The notes: generated by a model not told the origin, from the sequence alone. 12,388 nt of DNA from JBOGIF01 sp050742415 (GCA_050742415.1 JBOGIF010000017.1:1-12388), one strand, 5' to 3'. Numbered from the stretch's first letter, positions 1 to 6,499 are shown. Translations and numbers: made by a program.

Positions 1-356
1 TGGTCGCCTACTGCCCCGACCAGCTCGGCCCGTCGGTGGCCCGGCTACTGCCCCAAGGCCGCCTCACCCAACTCACGTTCCCGCGGGCAACAGGCCCCGA
101 GCTCATCGACTGGGTGGGTTACGACGACGCCAACCGGTCGGCACCGGTCGGGACCTTCGCCCGCATGCTGCTCGACCGGACCGGTCCCACCCACGACCTG
201 TGGGTCGTGTGGGCGCCGGGCTATCGCACCCTCGGCACCCGCTGCGAACAGCTGCTGGACGAGCTACGGGCAGCGAGGCCCGACGCCTCACAGTTGGTCG
301 AAGCCCCGCCGGGCTACTTCGAACGCCCCCAGCTCGTCCGCTACGCGTCGACGTAG
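1..356 (+). CDS. C-terminal end of a probable membrane glycosyltransferase (partial)
   Basis: The reading frame is open from base 3 to a TAG stop at 354-356, so the gene begins before the window; the GTG at 36 is internal. The visible 117 residues are soluble, with no membrane segment. They contain a CPDQLGPSVARLLP stretch and a DLWVVWAPGYRTLGTRC stretch followed by a helical LLDELRAARP segment and an aromatic end. This resembles the extracytoplasmic tail of actinobacterial GT39/ArnT-like lipid-linked sugar transferases, which follows the block of membrane helices. That family call is pattern recognition on a short tail only, with no catalytic motif visible. A sugar transferase would suit the GT2 and mannose genes nearby, but the toxin-antitoxin pair lies between them. 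Confidence 0.4.
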   Translation, partial: VAYCPDQLGPSVARLLPQGRLTQLTFPRATGPELIDWVGYDDANRSAPVGTFARMLLDRTGPTHDLWVVWAPGYRTLGTRCEQLLDELRAARPDASQLVEAPPGYFERPQLVRYAST

Positions 357-392
357 GTGACCCGGGCGAATTGTTAGTAGCGGCCTCTAAAC

Positions 393-425
393 GGCATGGT
401 CATGGCATAGTTATGGCATGGCACG
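393..425 (+). repeat. three tandem 11-bp repeats, candidate antitoxin operator
   Basis: Three direct copies lie head to tail: GGCATGGTCAT (393-403), GGCATAGTTAT (404-414) and GGCATGGCACG (415-425). All start with GGCAT, so the common core recurs every 11 bp, about one helical turn. Copies 1 and 2 match at 9 of 11 positions. The array covers the predicted -10 and the antitoxin start codon. Ribbon-helix-helix antitoxins commonly repress their own operon by binding such short repeats, so an autoregulatory operator is a reasonable inference. Confidence 0.5.
406..411 (+). promoter_or_regulatory. possible -10 element of the toxin-antitoxin operon
   Basis: CATAGT lies 6 bp before the antitoxin ATG and matches TATAAT at 4 of 6 positions, including the key A2 and T6. 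No purine-rich Shine-Dalgarno sequence precedes the ATG, which would fit a leaderless or nearly leaderless mRNA. No convincing -35 is seen. The element sits inside the tandem repeats, so a bound repressor would block it. Confidence 0.35.
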
Positions 426-654
426 AGCTCGAGTGAGCACCACTGTCGACGAGAACCTGTTGGCTCAGGCCCGGGGCATGCGCGCCGGTGCCACCGACGC
501 GGCGATGCTCGACGAAGCCCTCCGCGCGCTCGTTGCCCGCCATCGCGCCGTCGAGGTCGATGCCTCTTATGCCGCCTACGACGAGCACCCGCTCGATGAG
601 CCCGACGAATGGGGTGACCTGGCGTCGTTCCGCCAAGCGGCCGCCGAGTCATGA
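418..654 (+). CDS. ribbon-helix-helix-like antitoxin of a MazF-type system
   Basis: This 78-residue protein is the likely antitoxin for the MazF-like toxin that follows. Residues 4-12 (ARVSTTVDE) look like the DNA-contacting beta strand of a ribbon-helix-helix or MazE/VapB-type domain. They are followed by helices LLAQARGM and DAAMLDEALRALVARHR up to about residue 43. The C-terminal part (DASYAAYDEHPLDEPDEWGD) is acidic and probably disordered, as expected for the part that wraps the toxin and is degraded by proteases. The stop codon overlaps the toxin start by ATGA (651-654), a typical translationally coupled toxin-antitoxin arrangement. The ATG at 418 is preferred because it places the beta strand at the N-terminus. 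The function rests on size, fold pattern and the partner gene; the exact antitoxin subfamily is not resolved. Confidence 0.75.
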   Translation: MARARVSTTVDENLLAQARGMRAGATDAAMLDEALRALVARHRAVEVDASYAAYDEHPLDEPDEWGDLASFRQAAAES

Positions 655-980
655 CGGCCAGCCCCAGGCGAGGGGACCTCTGGTGGTGCGAGCTTCCCGA
701 GATCGGCCGCCGTCCAGTCGTGGTGCTTTCGCGGGACGCTGCGATCCCGCGGCTGCGTCGCGCACTTGTGGCGCCCTGCACGACGACGATCCGGGGGCTG
801 CCGAGCGAAGTCGTGCTAGAGCCTGGAGAGGACGCAGTCTTCAGGACGACCGCCGTCAACCTGGACTCGGTGGAGTCGGTTTCCGTAGCGATGCTCGTGG
901 AGCGGCTCGGTGTACTGAGCGGCGATCGAATGCGCGAGGTGTGCCAAGCGCTCGAGGTCGCCGTCGACTGCACGGATTGA
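651..980 (+). CDS. mazF: MazF/PemK-family endoribonuclease toxin
   Basis: This 109-residue protein has the features of a MazF/PemK/CcdB-fold toxin, a ribosome-independent mRNA interferase that cuts at short sequence motifs. RRGDLWWCELPE near the N-terminus is the typical RGDIWW-like start. GRRPVVVLSRD (19-29) carries the conserved arginine (R20/R21) and the hydrophobic strand. APCTTTIRGLPSEV (41-54) carries the conserved Thr residues and the loop ending in the P-x-E-V strand. TAVNLDSVESVSVAMLVERLG gives the later strands, and the C-terminal helix is DRMREVCQALEVAV. Length and motif order match the family, so the toxin looks intact. It is coupled to the upstream antitoxin by a 4-bp overlap. 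Its stop is only 12 bp from the stop of the convergent GT2 gene. The cleavage specificity cannot be read from the sequence. Confidence 0.88.
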   Translation: MTASPRRGDLWWCELPEIGRRPVVVLSRDAAIPRLRRALVAPCTTTIRGLPSEVVLEPGEDAVFRTTAVNLDSVESVSVAMLVERLGVLSGDRMREVCQALEVAVDCTD

Positions 981-992
981 CCCAGCAGGCCG

Positions 993-1694
993 TCAGGAAA
1001 GACCGAGCGCTTCCCGCCACAGGGCCAGGCGCAACCGGGCGAGCCCGGCGAGCGTGCGAGGGATGCGCTTGGCGATGGAGCTGCGCGACGGCCGCCGTTC
1101 CTCCACCACCACCGGGATCTCGGCCACGCCCATGCCGGCGCGCTCCACGCGCAGCACCAGCTCGGTGTCGAACAGGTCCGTGCCGAACCGGCACCTCTCG
1201 GCGATGGCCGTCAGCGGCGGCCGCCTCATGACCTTCATGCCGTGGGTGTCGGACACGCCCAGGCCGAAGCCGACGCGAAGGATCGTCGAGAAGCCCGCCG
1301 TCACCACCCGGCGCGCCAGCGGGCGCGTGTCCTCAGACCCGGCCGCCCGCTTGCTGGCCAGGACGATGACCGGGCCGTCCGGCTGGTCCAAACGGGCCAG
1401 GGCGGCGTCGAGGAACCCGAGGTCGTAGTAGTCGACGTCGAAGATGGCGACGACCTCCGCGCTCGCGGCCAGGAAGCCGGCGCGCAGGGCCCGGCCGTAG
1501 TCAGGCTCGGCGAGGCTCATCGCACGTACACCGGGGACCCGACCGGCCAGATCCCGAGCCAAGGCCGCAGTGCCGTCGCTGGAGCCGTTCTCGACGACGA
1601 TCAGCTCGAACGCCGAGCGGGCGCCCAGGCCGGCCACGATCTCCCCGACCGTCGCCTCGAGCATCGACTGCTCGTTGTGGGCCGGGAGCACCAC
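993..1694 (-). CDS. GT2 family glycosyltransferase, DPM1/GtrB-like catalytic domain
   Basis: This is a cytoplasmic GT-A-fold glycosyltransferase that would move a sugar from a nucleotide donor to an acceptor, probably a polyprenyl phosphate. Motifs in order are VVLPAHNE (nucleotide binding), VENGSSDGTAALA, FDVDYYD (the DxD-like metal site), DTHGMKVMRR, and FDTELVLRVERAGMGVAEIPV, the usual end of the catalytic domain. No membrane helices follow, so it is the short DPM1-like form. The start is a problem. The frame stays open upstream to 2054, but it would then run antisense through the divergent phosphomannomutase. Between 1757 and 1694 there is no ATG, GTG or TTG in frame. The coordinate given is the first GTG, which makes the first conserved strand the very N-terminus. 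Start at 1691 (GTG), at a rare CTG at 1757, or after an undetected indel are alternatives. Its position beside a mannose-1-P pathway suggests a mannose-type donor. Confidence 0.8.
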   Translation of the reverse strand: MVLPAHNEQSMLEATVGEIVAGLGARSAFELIVVENGSSDGTAALARDLAGRVPGVRAMSLAEPDYGRALRAGFLAASAEVVAIFDVDYYDLGFLDAALARLDQPDGPVIVLASKRAAGSEDTRPLARRVVTAGFSTILRVGFGLGVSDTHGMKVMRRPPLTAIAERCRFGTDLFDTELVLRVERAGMGVAEIPVVVEERRPSRSSIAKRIPRTLAGLARLRLALWREALGLS

Positions 1695-1741
1695 CGAGAT
1701 TGCCGGCCGGCCTTCAGGATCTGACCCCGAACGAGGGCCAC

Positions 1742-1747
1742 TACTGT
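1742..1747 (+). promoter_or_regulatory. candidate -10 element of the phosphomannomutase operon
   Basis: TACTGT fits the TANNNT form and lies 10 bp before the ATG at 1758. Transcription would start near 1755, leaving almost no 5' leader. There is no clear Shine-Dalgarno sequence before that ATG, consistent with leaderless translation. No clear -35 hexamer is seen. Confidence 0.4.
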
Positions 1748-1757
1748 TGGCCGGCAG

Positions 1758-3113
1758 ATGCCGGCGCTCGACGAGATCTTCAAGGCCTACGACATCCGCG
1801 GGGTGGTCCCCGCCCAGCTCGACCCCGACCTGGCCCGCAGCATCGGCAGCGCCTTCGCCCGGTTCGCTCGTGCTCCCAGGATCCTCATCGGCCGCGACAT
1901 GCGCGAGTCCGGTGTCGAGCTGGCCGGGGCCTTCGCCGAGGGCATCGTCACGTCGGGCACCGACGTCGTCGACCTCGGCCTGTGCTCCACCGACCTCGTC
2001 TATTTCGCTTCCGGCCATCTCGACGCACCCGCCGCCATGTTCACCGCCTCCCACAATCCGGCGCGCTACAACGGCATCAAGCTCTGTCTAGCTGGTGCCC
2101 GCCCCGTCGGTCAGGACACTGGTCTAGCCGACATCAAGGCAGCCGTTGCCGCAGGAGCGCCGTCCGTCGACGGGCGGCGCTGGGGCGAGATCAGCCGGCT
2201 CGAGCTCCTCGGCAAGTACGCCGCCCACGTCCGGTCGTTCGTCGACACGACCTCGTTGCGTCCGCTGCGCGTGGTGGCCGACACCGCCAACGGCATGGGC
2301 GGGTTGGTCGCCCCGGCGGTGTTCGAGGGACTGCCGTTCGAGCTGGAGATCCTGTTCGGCGAGCTCGACGGGTCGTTCCCGAACCACCCGCCCGACCCGA
2401 TCCAGCCCGACAACCTGAAGGCGCTCCAGGCCCGGGTGCTGGAGACGGGGGCCGACGTGGGCTTGGCCTTCGACGGCGACGCCGACCGGGTGTTCCTCGT
2501 CGACGAGAAGGCCCAACCGGTGTCGGGCTCGACCACAACGGCCCTGGTCGCCAAGGCCATGCTGGCGGCCTATCCCGGCGCCACCGTCATCTACAACCTC
2601 ATCTGCTCCAAGGCTGTCCCCGAGGTCGTGCGCGAGAACGGCGGTGTGCCGGTGCGCACCCGGGTGGGGCATTCCTTCATCAAAGCGGTGATGGCCGAGA
2701 CCGGTGCCGTCTTCGGGGGCGAGCACTCGGGCCACTACTACTTCCGTGACAACTACCGAGCCGACTCGGGCCTCATCGCCGCGCTGGTCGTCCTGGAGCA
2801 GCTTTCGGTCAACGCGCAGCCGTTGTCGCAGTTGCGGGTCCCCTTCGAGCGCTACGCCGCGTCCGGCGAGATAAACGTGGAGGTGGCGAACCCGCCTTCG
2901 GTGATCGAGAGGGTCGCTGCCGCCTACGCGGCTCGCCCGGGTGCCGCCGAGGACCGCACCGACGGGCTCACAGTCGACCTGGGCGACTGGTGGTTCAACC
3001 TCCGGCCGTCCAACACCGAGCCGTTGCTGCGGCTGAACCTGGAAGCCGCCACTCCCGAGGAGTGCCGCAAGCACACCGACGAGGTGCTGGGGCTCATGGA
3101 AGAGGAGGACTGA
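1758..3113 (+). CDS. manB: phosphomannomutase/phosphoglucomutase
   Basis: A complete 451-residue alpha-D-phosphohexomutase interconverts mannose-6-P and mannose-1-P (or the glucose forms) through a phosphoserine intermediate. All four family motifs are present. The phosphoserine loop is FTASHNPARYNGIK, with S98 the phosphorylated residue. The metal loop is DGDADR (239-244). The sugar-specificity loop is GEHSGH (321-326). The C-terminal phosphate-binding loop is RPSNTEP (416-422). The GEHSGH loop is the form found in dual-specificity PMM/PGM enzymes. The start MPALDEIFKAYDIRG is the usual N-terminus. It is the first gene of a four-gene operon and lies divergent to the GT2 gene. With the isomerase downstream it makes the fructose-6-P to mannose-1-P route needed for GDP-mannose and envelope glycans. 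Mutase function is secure; the preferred sugar in vivo is inference. Confidence 0.95.
   Translation: MPALDEIFKAYDIRGVVPAQLDPDLARSIGSAFARFARAPRILIGRDMRESGVELAGAFAEGIVTSGTDVVDLGLCSTDLVYFASGHLDAPAAMFTASHNPARYNGIKLCLAGARPVGQDTGLADIKAAVAAGAPSVDGRRWGEISRLELLGKYAAHVRSFVDTTSLRPLRVVADTANGMGGLVAPAVFEGLPFELEILFGELDGSFPNHPPDPIQPDNLKALQARVLETGADVGLAFDGDADRVFLVDEKAQPVSGSTTTALVAKAMLAAYPGATVIYNLICSKAVPEVVRENGGVPVRTRVGHSFIKAVMAETGAVFGGEHSGHYYFRDNYRADSGLIAALVVLEQLSVNAQPLSQLRVPFERYAASGEINVEVANPPSVIERVAAAYAARPGAAEDRTDGLTVDLGDWWFNLRPSNTEPLLRLNLEAATPEECRKHTDEVLGLMEEED
3103..3108 (+). promoter_or_regulatory. ribosome binding site fixing the TTG start at 3116
   Basis: AGGAGG lies at the end of the phosphomannomutase gene, 7 bp before TTG 3116. 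It is the only strong Shine-Dalgarno sequence near this junction. It decides the start over the longer open frame, which extends back to 2990 inside manB. Confidence 0.8.
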
Positions 3114-3115
3114 AG

Positions 3116-3352
3116 TTGTCGCTCGACCCCAAGCTGTTGGAGATCCTTGCCTGTCCGGACGACAAGGGCCCGCTGCTCTACTTCGCCGAGGAGCAGTCGC
3201 TGTACAACCCCCGGCTCAAGCGGCGGTACGCAGTGCGCGACGACATTCCGATAATGCTCCTGGACGAGGCCGAGACGGTGGCCGACGAGGAGCACGACCG
3301 CCTCGTCGCCAAGGCCGAGGCGGAGGGAATCACTCCGACCTTCAGCCAGTGA
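3116..3352 (+). CDS. Trm112-like (UPF0434-type) small protein
   Basis: This 78-residue protein starts at TTG (MSLDPKLLEILACPDDKGPL), two bases after the manB stop. It follows the Trm112/YcaR pattern: LLEILACP, a short beta region (LLYF..LYNPRLKRRYAV), then RDDIPIMLLDEAE and a charged C-terminal helix. In zinc-binding relatives the first motif is CPxC and a second cysteine pair follows. Here only C13 remains, the second position is Asp, and the later pair is absent, so it probably does not bind zinc as they do. Trm112 proteins activate methyltransferases in eukaryotes and archaea. The bacterial role is not established, although the S-adenosylhomocysteinase in this operon is a suggestive methylation link. 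Actinobacterial copies commonly sit between manB and the sugar-phosphate isomerase, as here. Family call good; function unknown. Confidence 0.85.
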   Translation: MSLDPKLLEILACPDDKGPLLYFAEEQSLYNPRLKRRYAVRDDIPIMLLDEAETVADEEHDRLVAKAEAEGITPTFSQ

Positions 3353-4419
3353 CGATGACGATCGACAGCCTCGGGATGTTCCACGCCATCGCGTCGCTCC
3401 CCGAGCAGGCCTCGGCAGCGGTGGAGGCGGCCCGGAACCTCGAAGGCCTTCCCGACCGCGGCGACATCGACAACGTCGTGGTGCTCGGGATGGGGGGGAG
3501 CGCCATCGCCGGCGACGTACTCGTCAGCGCCGCCGGGCCTTACATGCCGGTTCCCGTCCTTGTGTTCCGCGGCTACCACGTCCCTGCGTTCGTCGGGGAG
3601 AGGTCGCTCGTCTTCGCCATCTCCTTCTCGGGGGGCACCGAGGAGACGCTGGAGGCGGTGACCGAGGCGGCGCTGTCGGGAGCGTCGGTCGTCGCCATCA
3701 CCCAGGGCGACGAGCTCGGCCGCCTCGCCAGGGCGTGGGACGCGCCCGTCATCGAGGTGCCAGCCGACATCCCCCAGCCGAGGGCCGCGCTGGGTGCCCT
3801 CGCCATCCCGCCCATGATCGTGCTGGAGGACATGGGCCTGTTCCCCGGCGCCAGTCACTGGATAGCGGCGGCCGTCGAGCAGCTCCGCACCCGGCGGTCC
3901 GAGCTGTTGGCTCCCGGCAACCAGGCCGAGGCGTTGGCCCGGTCCATCGGGCGAACCATCCCGCTCGTGCACGGCGGTGGGGGAGTCGGTTCGGTCGCCG
4001 CCCACCGGTGGAAGACCCAGATGAACGAGAACGCCAAAGTCCCGGCCTTCTGGAACGCCCAGCCCGAGGTGTGCCACAACGAGATCGCCGGCTGGGGCCA
4101 GCACGGCGACCTGACCCGCCAGGCGATCACTCTCGTCGGCCTGCGCCACGACTACGAGCACCCCCAGGTCATGCACCGGTTCGAGCTGACCTACCGGATG
4201 CTCTCCGAGGTGATGGCCGGCGTCGAGGAGGTGGCGGCCCAGGGCGAGGGTGAGCTGGCCCAGCTCCTGGACCTGGTGCTCATCGGCGACTTCACGTCGC
4301 TGTACCTGGCCGTGCAGGAAGGGATCGACCCGGGGCCAATCCCCGCCATCGACGAGATGAAGGCAGCCCTGGCCACCGCGGCCGGAGAGCGCGAGAAGAT
4401 CGGAGCCGTCAACCCATGA
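3349..4419 (+). CDS. bifunctional phosphoglucose/phosphomannose isomerase (SIS domains)
   Basis: This 356-residue protein is built from two sugar isomerase (SIS) domains. It would interconvert fructose-6-P with glucose-6-P and mannose-6-P. Visible motifs are GMGGSAIAGD (47-56) and SFSGGTEET (92-100), which bind the sugar phosphate; PRAALG (144-149); NENAK (226-230); and CHNEI (242-246). E227 and H243 are 16 residues apart, the spacing of the catalytic Glu and His described for the archaeal/bacterial PGI/PMI family. The GTG start overlaps the previous stop as GTGA; ATG at 3355 is an alternative two codons in. The stop overlaps the next start as ATGA, so it is translationally coupled on both sides. 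Together with the mutase upstream it supplies mannose-1-P from fructose-6-P, taking the role that manA plays elsewhere. Whether both isomerase activities are present cannot be told from sequence. Confidence 0.9.
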   Translation: MTMTIDSLGMFHAIASLPEQASAAVEAARNLEGLPDRGDIDNVVVLGMGGSAIAGDVLVSAAGPYMPVPVLVFRGYHVPAFVGERSLVFAISFSGGTEETLEAVTEAALSGASVVAITQGDELGRLARAWDAPVIEVPADIPQPRAALGALAIPPMIVLEDMGLFPGASHWIAAAVEQLRTRRSELLAPGNQAEALARSIGRTIPLVHGGGGVGSVAAHRWKTQMNENAKVPAFWNAQPEVCHNEIAGWGQHGDLTRQAITLVGLRHDYEHPQVMHRFELTYRMLSEVMAGVEEVAAQGEGELAQLLDLVLIGDFTSLYLAVQEGIDPGPIPAIDEMKAALATAAGEREKIGAVNP

Positions 4420-5678
4420 GCCACGACATCGCCGACCCCACCCTGGCCGCCCTCGGGCGCCAGCGGATCGCCTGGGCCGACACCCACATGCCGGTCCTCG
4501 CCAGCATCCGGGCCCGCTTCGCCAAGGAGCGCCCGCTCGACGGCGTAACCGTGGCCGCGTGCCTCCACATCACCACCGAGACGGCCAACCTGCTCCGCAC
4601 CCTGGCCGCCGGTGGCGCCCGGGTGGTGGCCTGCGCGTCCAACCCGCTATCCACTCAGGACGACGTGGCCGCGTCGTTGGCTCTGGACGAGGGCATCGAG
4701 ACCTATGCGGTGAAGGGCGAGGACTCGACCACCTACTACCGCCACATCGACGCCGTGCTCGACGAGATCCCCCAGCTCACCATGGACGACGGCTGCGACC
4801 TCGTCTCCCGCCTGCACCGGGAACGGCCGGGCCAGGTGGCCAACGTGATCGCCGGCACCGAGGAGACGACCACCGGGGTGATCCGCCTGCGGGCCATGGA
4901 GGCCGACGGCGCCCTCGGGTTCCCGATCGTCGCCGTCAACGACGCCGACACCAAACACCTGTTCGACAACCGCTACGGAACCGGCCAGTCCACCCTCGAC
5001 GGCATCATCCGGGCCACCAACATCCTGTTGGCCGGCAGCACGGTGGTGGTGGCCGGCTACGGCTACTGCGGCAAGGGCGTCTCGAGCCGGGCGCGGGGCA
5101 TGGGTGCCCAGGTCTACGTCTGCGAGGTCGACCCGCTGCGCGCCCTGGAGGCGGTCATGGACGGCTTCCGGGTACTGCCGATGGCCGAGGCGGCGCGTGA
5201 GGGCGACGTGTTCGTCACCGTCACCGGCGACCGCGACGTCCTCCGTCCCGAGCACTTCGAGGTCATGAAGGACGGCGCCATCCTCGCCAACTCCGGCCAC
5301 TTCGACGTCGAGATCGACCTGCCGGGCCTCGCCGCGCTGGCCGACGCCTCGGGCGGCCGGCGCGAGGTACGCCCGTTCGTGGAGGAGTTCCTCCTGGGCG
5401 ACCGCCGGATCCTGGTGGTGGCCGAGGGTCGTCTCGTGAACCTGGCCGCGGCCGAAGGTCACCCGGCGGCGGTCATGGACATGAGCTTCGCCAACCAGGC
5501 CCTGTGCGCCGAGTGGGTGCTGGCCCAGAAGGGCACCCTCGAGGCCCGCGTGTACGACGTGCCCCGCGACATCGACAAGGAGATCGCGCGCCTGAAGCTC
5601 GACACCATGGGTGTCACCATCGACACCCTCACGCCGGCCCAGCAGGAATACCTCACCTCCTGGACCGTAGGCACCTAA
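4416..5678 (+). CDS. ahcY: adenosylhomocysteinase (S-adenosylhomocysteine hydrolase)
   Basis: This 420-residue cytosolic enzyme splits S-adenosylhomocysteine into adenosine and homocysteine, relieving product inhibition of methyltransferases. Recognisable positions are H51 in CLHITTET, D125 in DDGCDL, E150 in GTEETTTGV, K180 and D184 in DTKHLFDNRYGTG, and the NAD-binding loop GYGYCGKG (214-221). It is the shorter archaeal/Thermotoga-like form. It lacks the extra segment of the longer enzymes and ends in TPAQQEYLTSW rather than the KPDHYRY tail that reaches into the neighbouring subunit's NAD site. It closes the operon with a 4-bp ATGA overlap to the isomerase. Linkage of this gene to mannose-metabolism genes is also seen in mycobacteria. 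About 130 bp without a gene follow, holding only a weak GC hairpin. Confidence 0.95.
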   Translation: MSHDIADPTLAALGRQRIAWADTHMPVLASIRARFAKERPLDGVTVAACLHITTETANLLRTLAAGGARVVACASNPLSTQDDVAASLALDEGIETYAVKGEDSTTYYRHIDAVLDEIPQLTMDDGCDLVSRLHRERPGQVANVIAGTEETTTGVIRLRAMEADGALGFPIVAVNDADTKHLFDNRYGTGQSTLDGIIRATNILLAGSTVVVAGYGYCGKGVSSRARGMGAQVYVCEVDPLRALEAVMDGFRVLPMAEAAREGDVFVTVTGDRDVLRPEHFEVMKDGAILANSGHFDVEIDLPGLAALADASGGRREVRPFVEEFLLGDRRILVVAEGRLVNLAAAEGHPAAVMDMSFANQALCAEWVLAQKGTLEARVYDVPRDIDKEIARLKLDTMGVTIDTLTPAQQEYLTSWTVGT

Positions 5679-5796
5679 CCCGCCAAACGCCCCCAACCCC
5701 CTCCTTCTGGGGACGCTCAGGGCGGCTATACGACCTTGTGCGTCCCCGGAACGGCGGCGCGGAGTAGCGGGAACGGGCGGTGTCGCACCCCCGTCA

Positions 5797-5802
5797 TAGC
5801 TT
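5797..5802 (+). promoter_or_regulatory. candidate -10 element for leaderless comF
   Basis: TAGCTT fits TANNNT and is followed by exactly 7 bp and then GTG 5810. The same 7-bp gap separates TAGACT from the secA GTG and TACACT from the predicted RNA start at 6439. No Shine-Dalgarno sequence precedes GTG 5810, which fits leaderless translation. No -35 is evident. Confidence 0.5.
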
Positions 5803-5809
5803 CGGGTCC

Positions 5810-6499
5810 GTGCTCATCCCGGTCACGTGCCCGGTCTGCGGCGATAGGGGGCGGGCACCCTGCGACGGGTGCCGGGCGTTGCTGCGGAGGGCGCCGGCGC
5901 TGCCGTGCCCGACTGGCGTCGACCGGTGCGCGGCGGTGCTCGACTACGACGGCGCCGGGCGCGAGCTGGTGGCCCGGCTCAAGTACCGCAACGCCCGCGC
6001 CGCGCTGCCGTTCCTGGCCACGGCGATGGCCGCGCTCGTCGAGCGGTCGCAGCTCGACCTGGTCACCTGGGTCCCGACGACGCCCGCCCGCCGCCGCAGC
6101 CGGGGTTTCGACCACGCCGAGCTGCTGGCCCGGGCCGTGGCCCGCCGGCTCCGGCTCCCGTGCCGGCCAGCTCTGCGTCGCCGGCCGGGCCCGGCGCAGA
6201 CCGGCCTCGACGCCGCCGAGCGAAGGGCGGGGCCCGTGTTCCACGTCTTCACCGGGTCACGGCTGCCGGCGAGGGTGCTCCTCGTCGACGACGTCGTCAC
6301 CACCGGCGCCACGGTCCGGGCTGCTGCCGCTGCCCTGCGGGGTGCAGGAACGGGTGAAGTTCATGTGCTGGCTGCCGCCCGCACCCGGCCTGGACGCCGG
6401 GCGGTCGGTCCCGCCGGCTCGGGCGTACACTCGGCCGTGGCCGTGTGCGGGTCTGTGGTTGAAAGTCGAGGCCAGCCGCAGGCGAAGCGACCCACGTAA
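5810..6499 (+). CDS. comF: ComF family phosphoribosyltransferase-like protein
   Basis: This 229-residue ComF-family protein has a zinc-ribbon start (C7, C10, C18, C21 in TCPVCG and CDGC). It then has LKYRNARAAL, WVPTTPARRRSRGFDHAELLA, RPGPAQTGLDAAERR and the PRPP-binding loop VLLVDDVVTTGAT (about 156-168). ComF helps transforming DNA reach the cytoplasm in naturally competent bacteria; in actinobacteria its role is not settled. The start is chosen at GTG 5810 because homologs begin shortly before the first CPxC and a -10 element sits 7 bp upstream. GTG 5780 (ten residues longer) is the alternative. The family domain ends near residue 192 (VHVLAAART). The remaining 37 residues look unlike the family, and the last 19-20 codons run through the 5' part of the structured RNA, so this tail may simply be read-through. 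The comF-hpf order is typical of actinobacteria. Confidence 0.87.
   Translation: MLIPVTCPVCGDRGRAPCDGCRALLRRAPALPCPTGVDRCAAVLDYDGAGRELVARLKYRNARAALPFLATAMAALVERSQLDLVTWVPTTPARRRSRGFDHAELLARAVARRLRLPCRPALRRRPGPAQTGLDAAERRAGPVFHVFTGSRLPARVLLVDDVVTTGATVRAAAAALRGAGTGEVHVLAAARTRPGRRAVGPAGSGVHSAVAVCGSVVESRGQPQAKRPT
6426..6431 (+). promoter_or_regulatory. candidate -10 element for the structured RNA and hpf
   Basis: TACACT inside the 3' end of comF fits TANNNT. It is 7 bp upstream of G6439, the first base of the 12-bp helix that closes the structured RNA, so transcription would begin at or next to the helix. No clear -35 is seen. Transcription from here would also reach hpf. Confidence 0.45.

Noticed and set aside
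3178..5696. Long minus-strand open frames (3178-4176 and 4647-5696) opposite the isomerase and S-adenosylhomocysteinase genes
   Set aside because: They are low-complexity Gly/Arg/His/Val-rich translations antisense to clear, motif-bearing genes, as expected in GC-rich DNA with few stop codons.
5697..5712. CCCC-loop-GGGG hairpin after ahcY as a terminator
   Set aside because: The stem is only 4 bp (slightly more with a bulge), sits in a C-rich run and has no T-tract, so it is not convincing.
5780..5809. Ten-residue N-terminal extension of ComF from GTG 5780
   Set aside because: It lacks a well-placed ribosome binding site, and the -10 element at 5797-5802 would lie inside it; GTG 5810 fits better.
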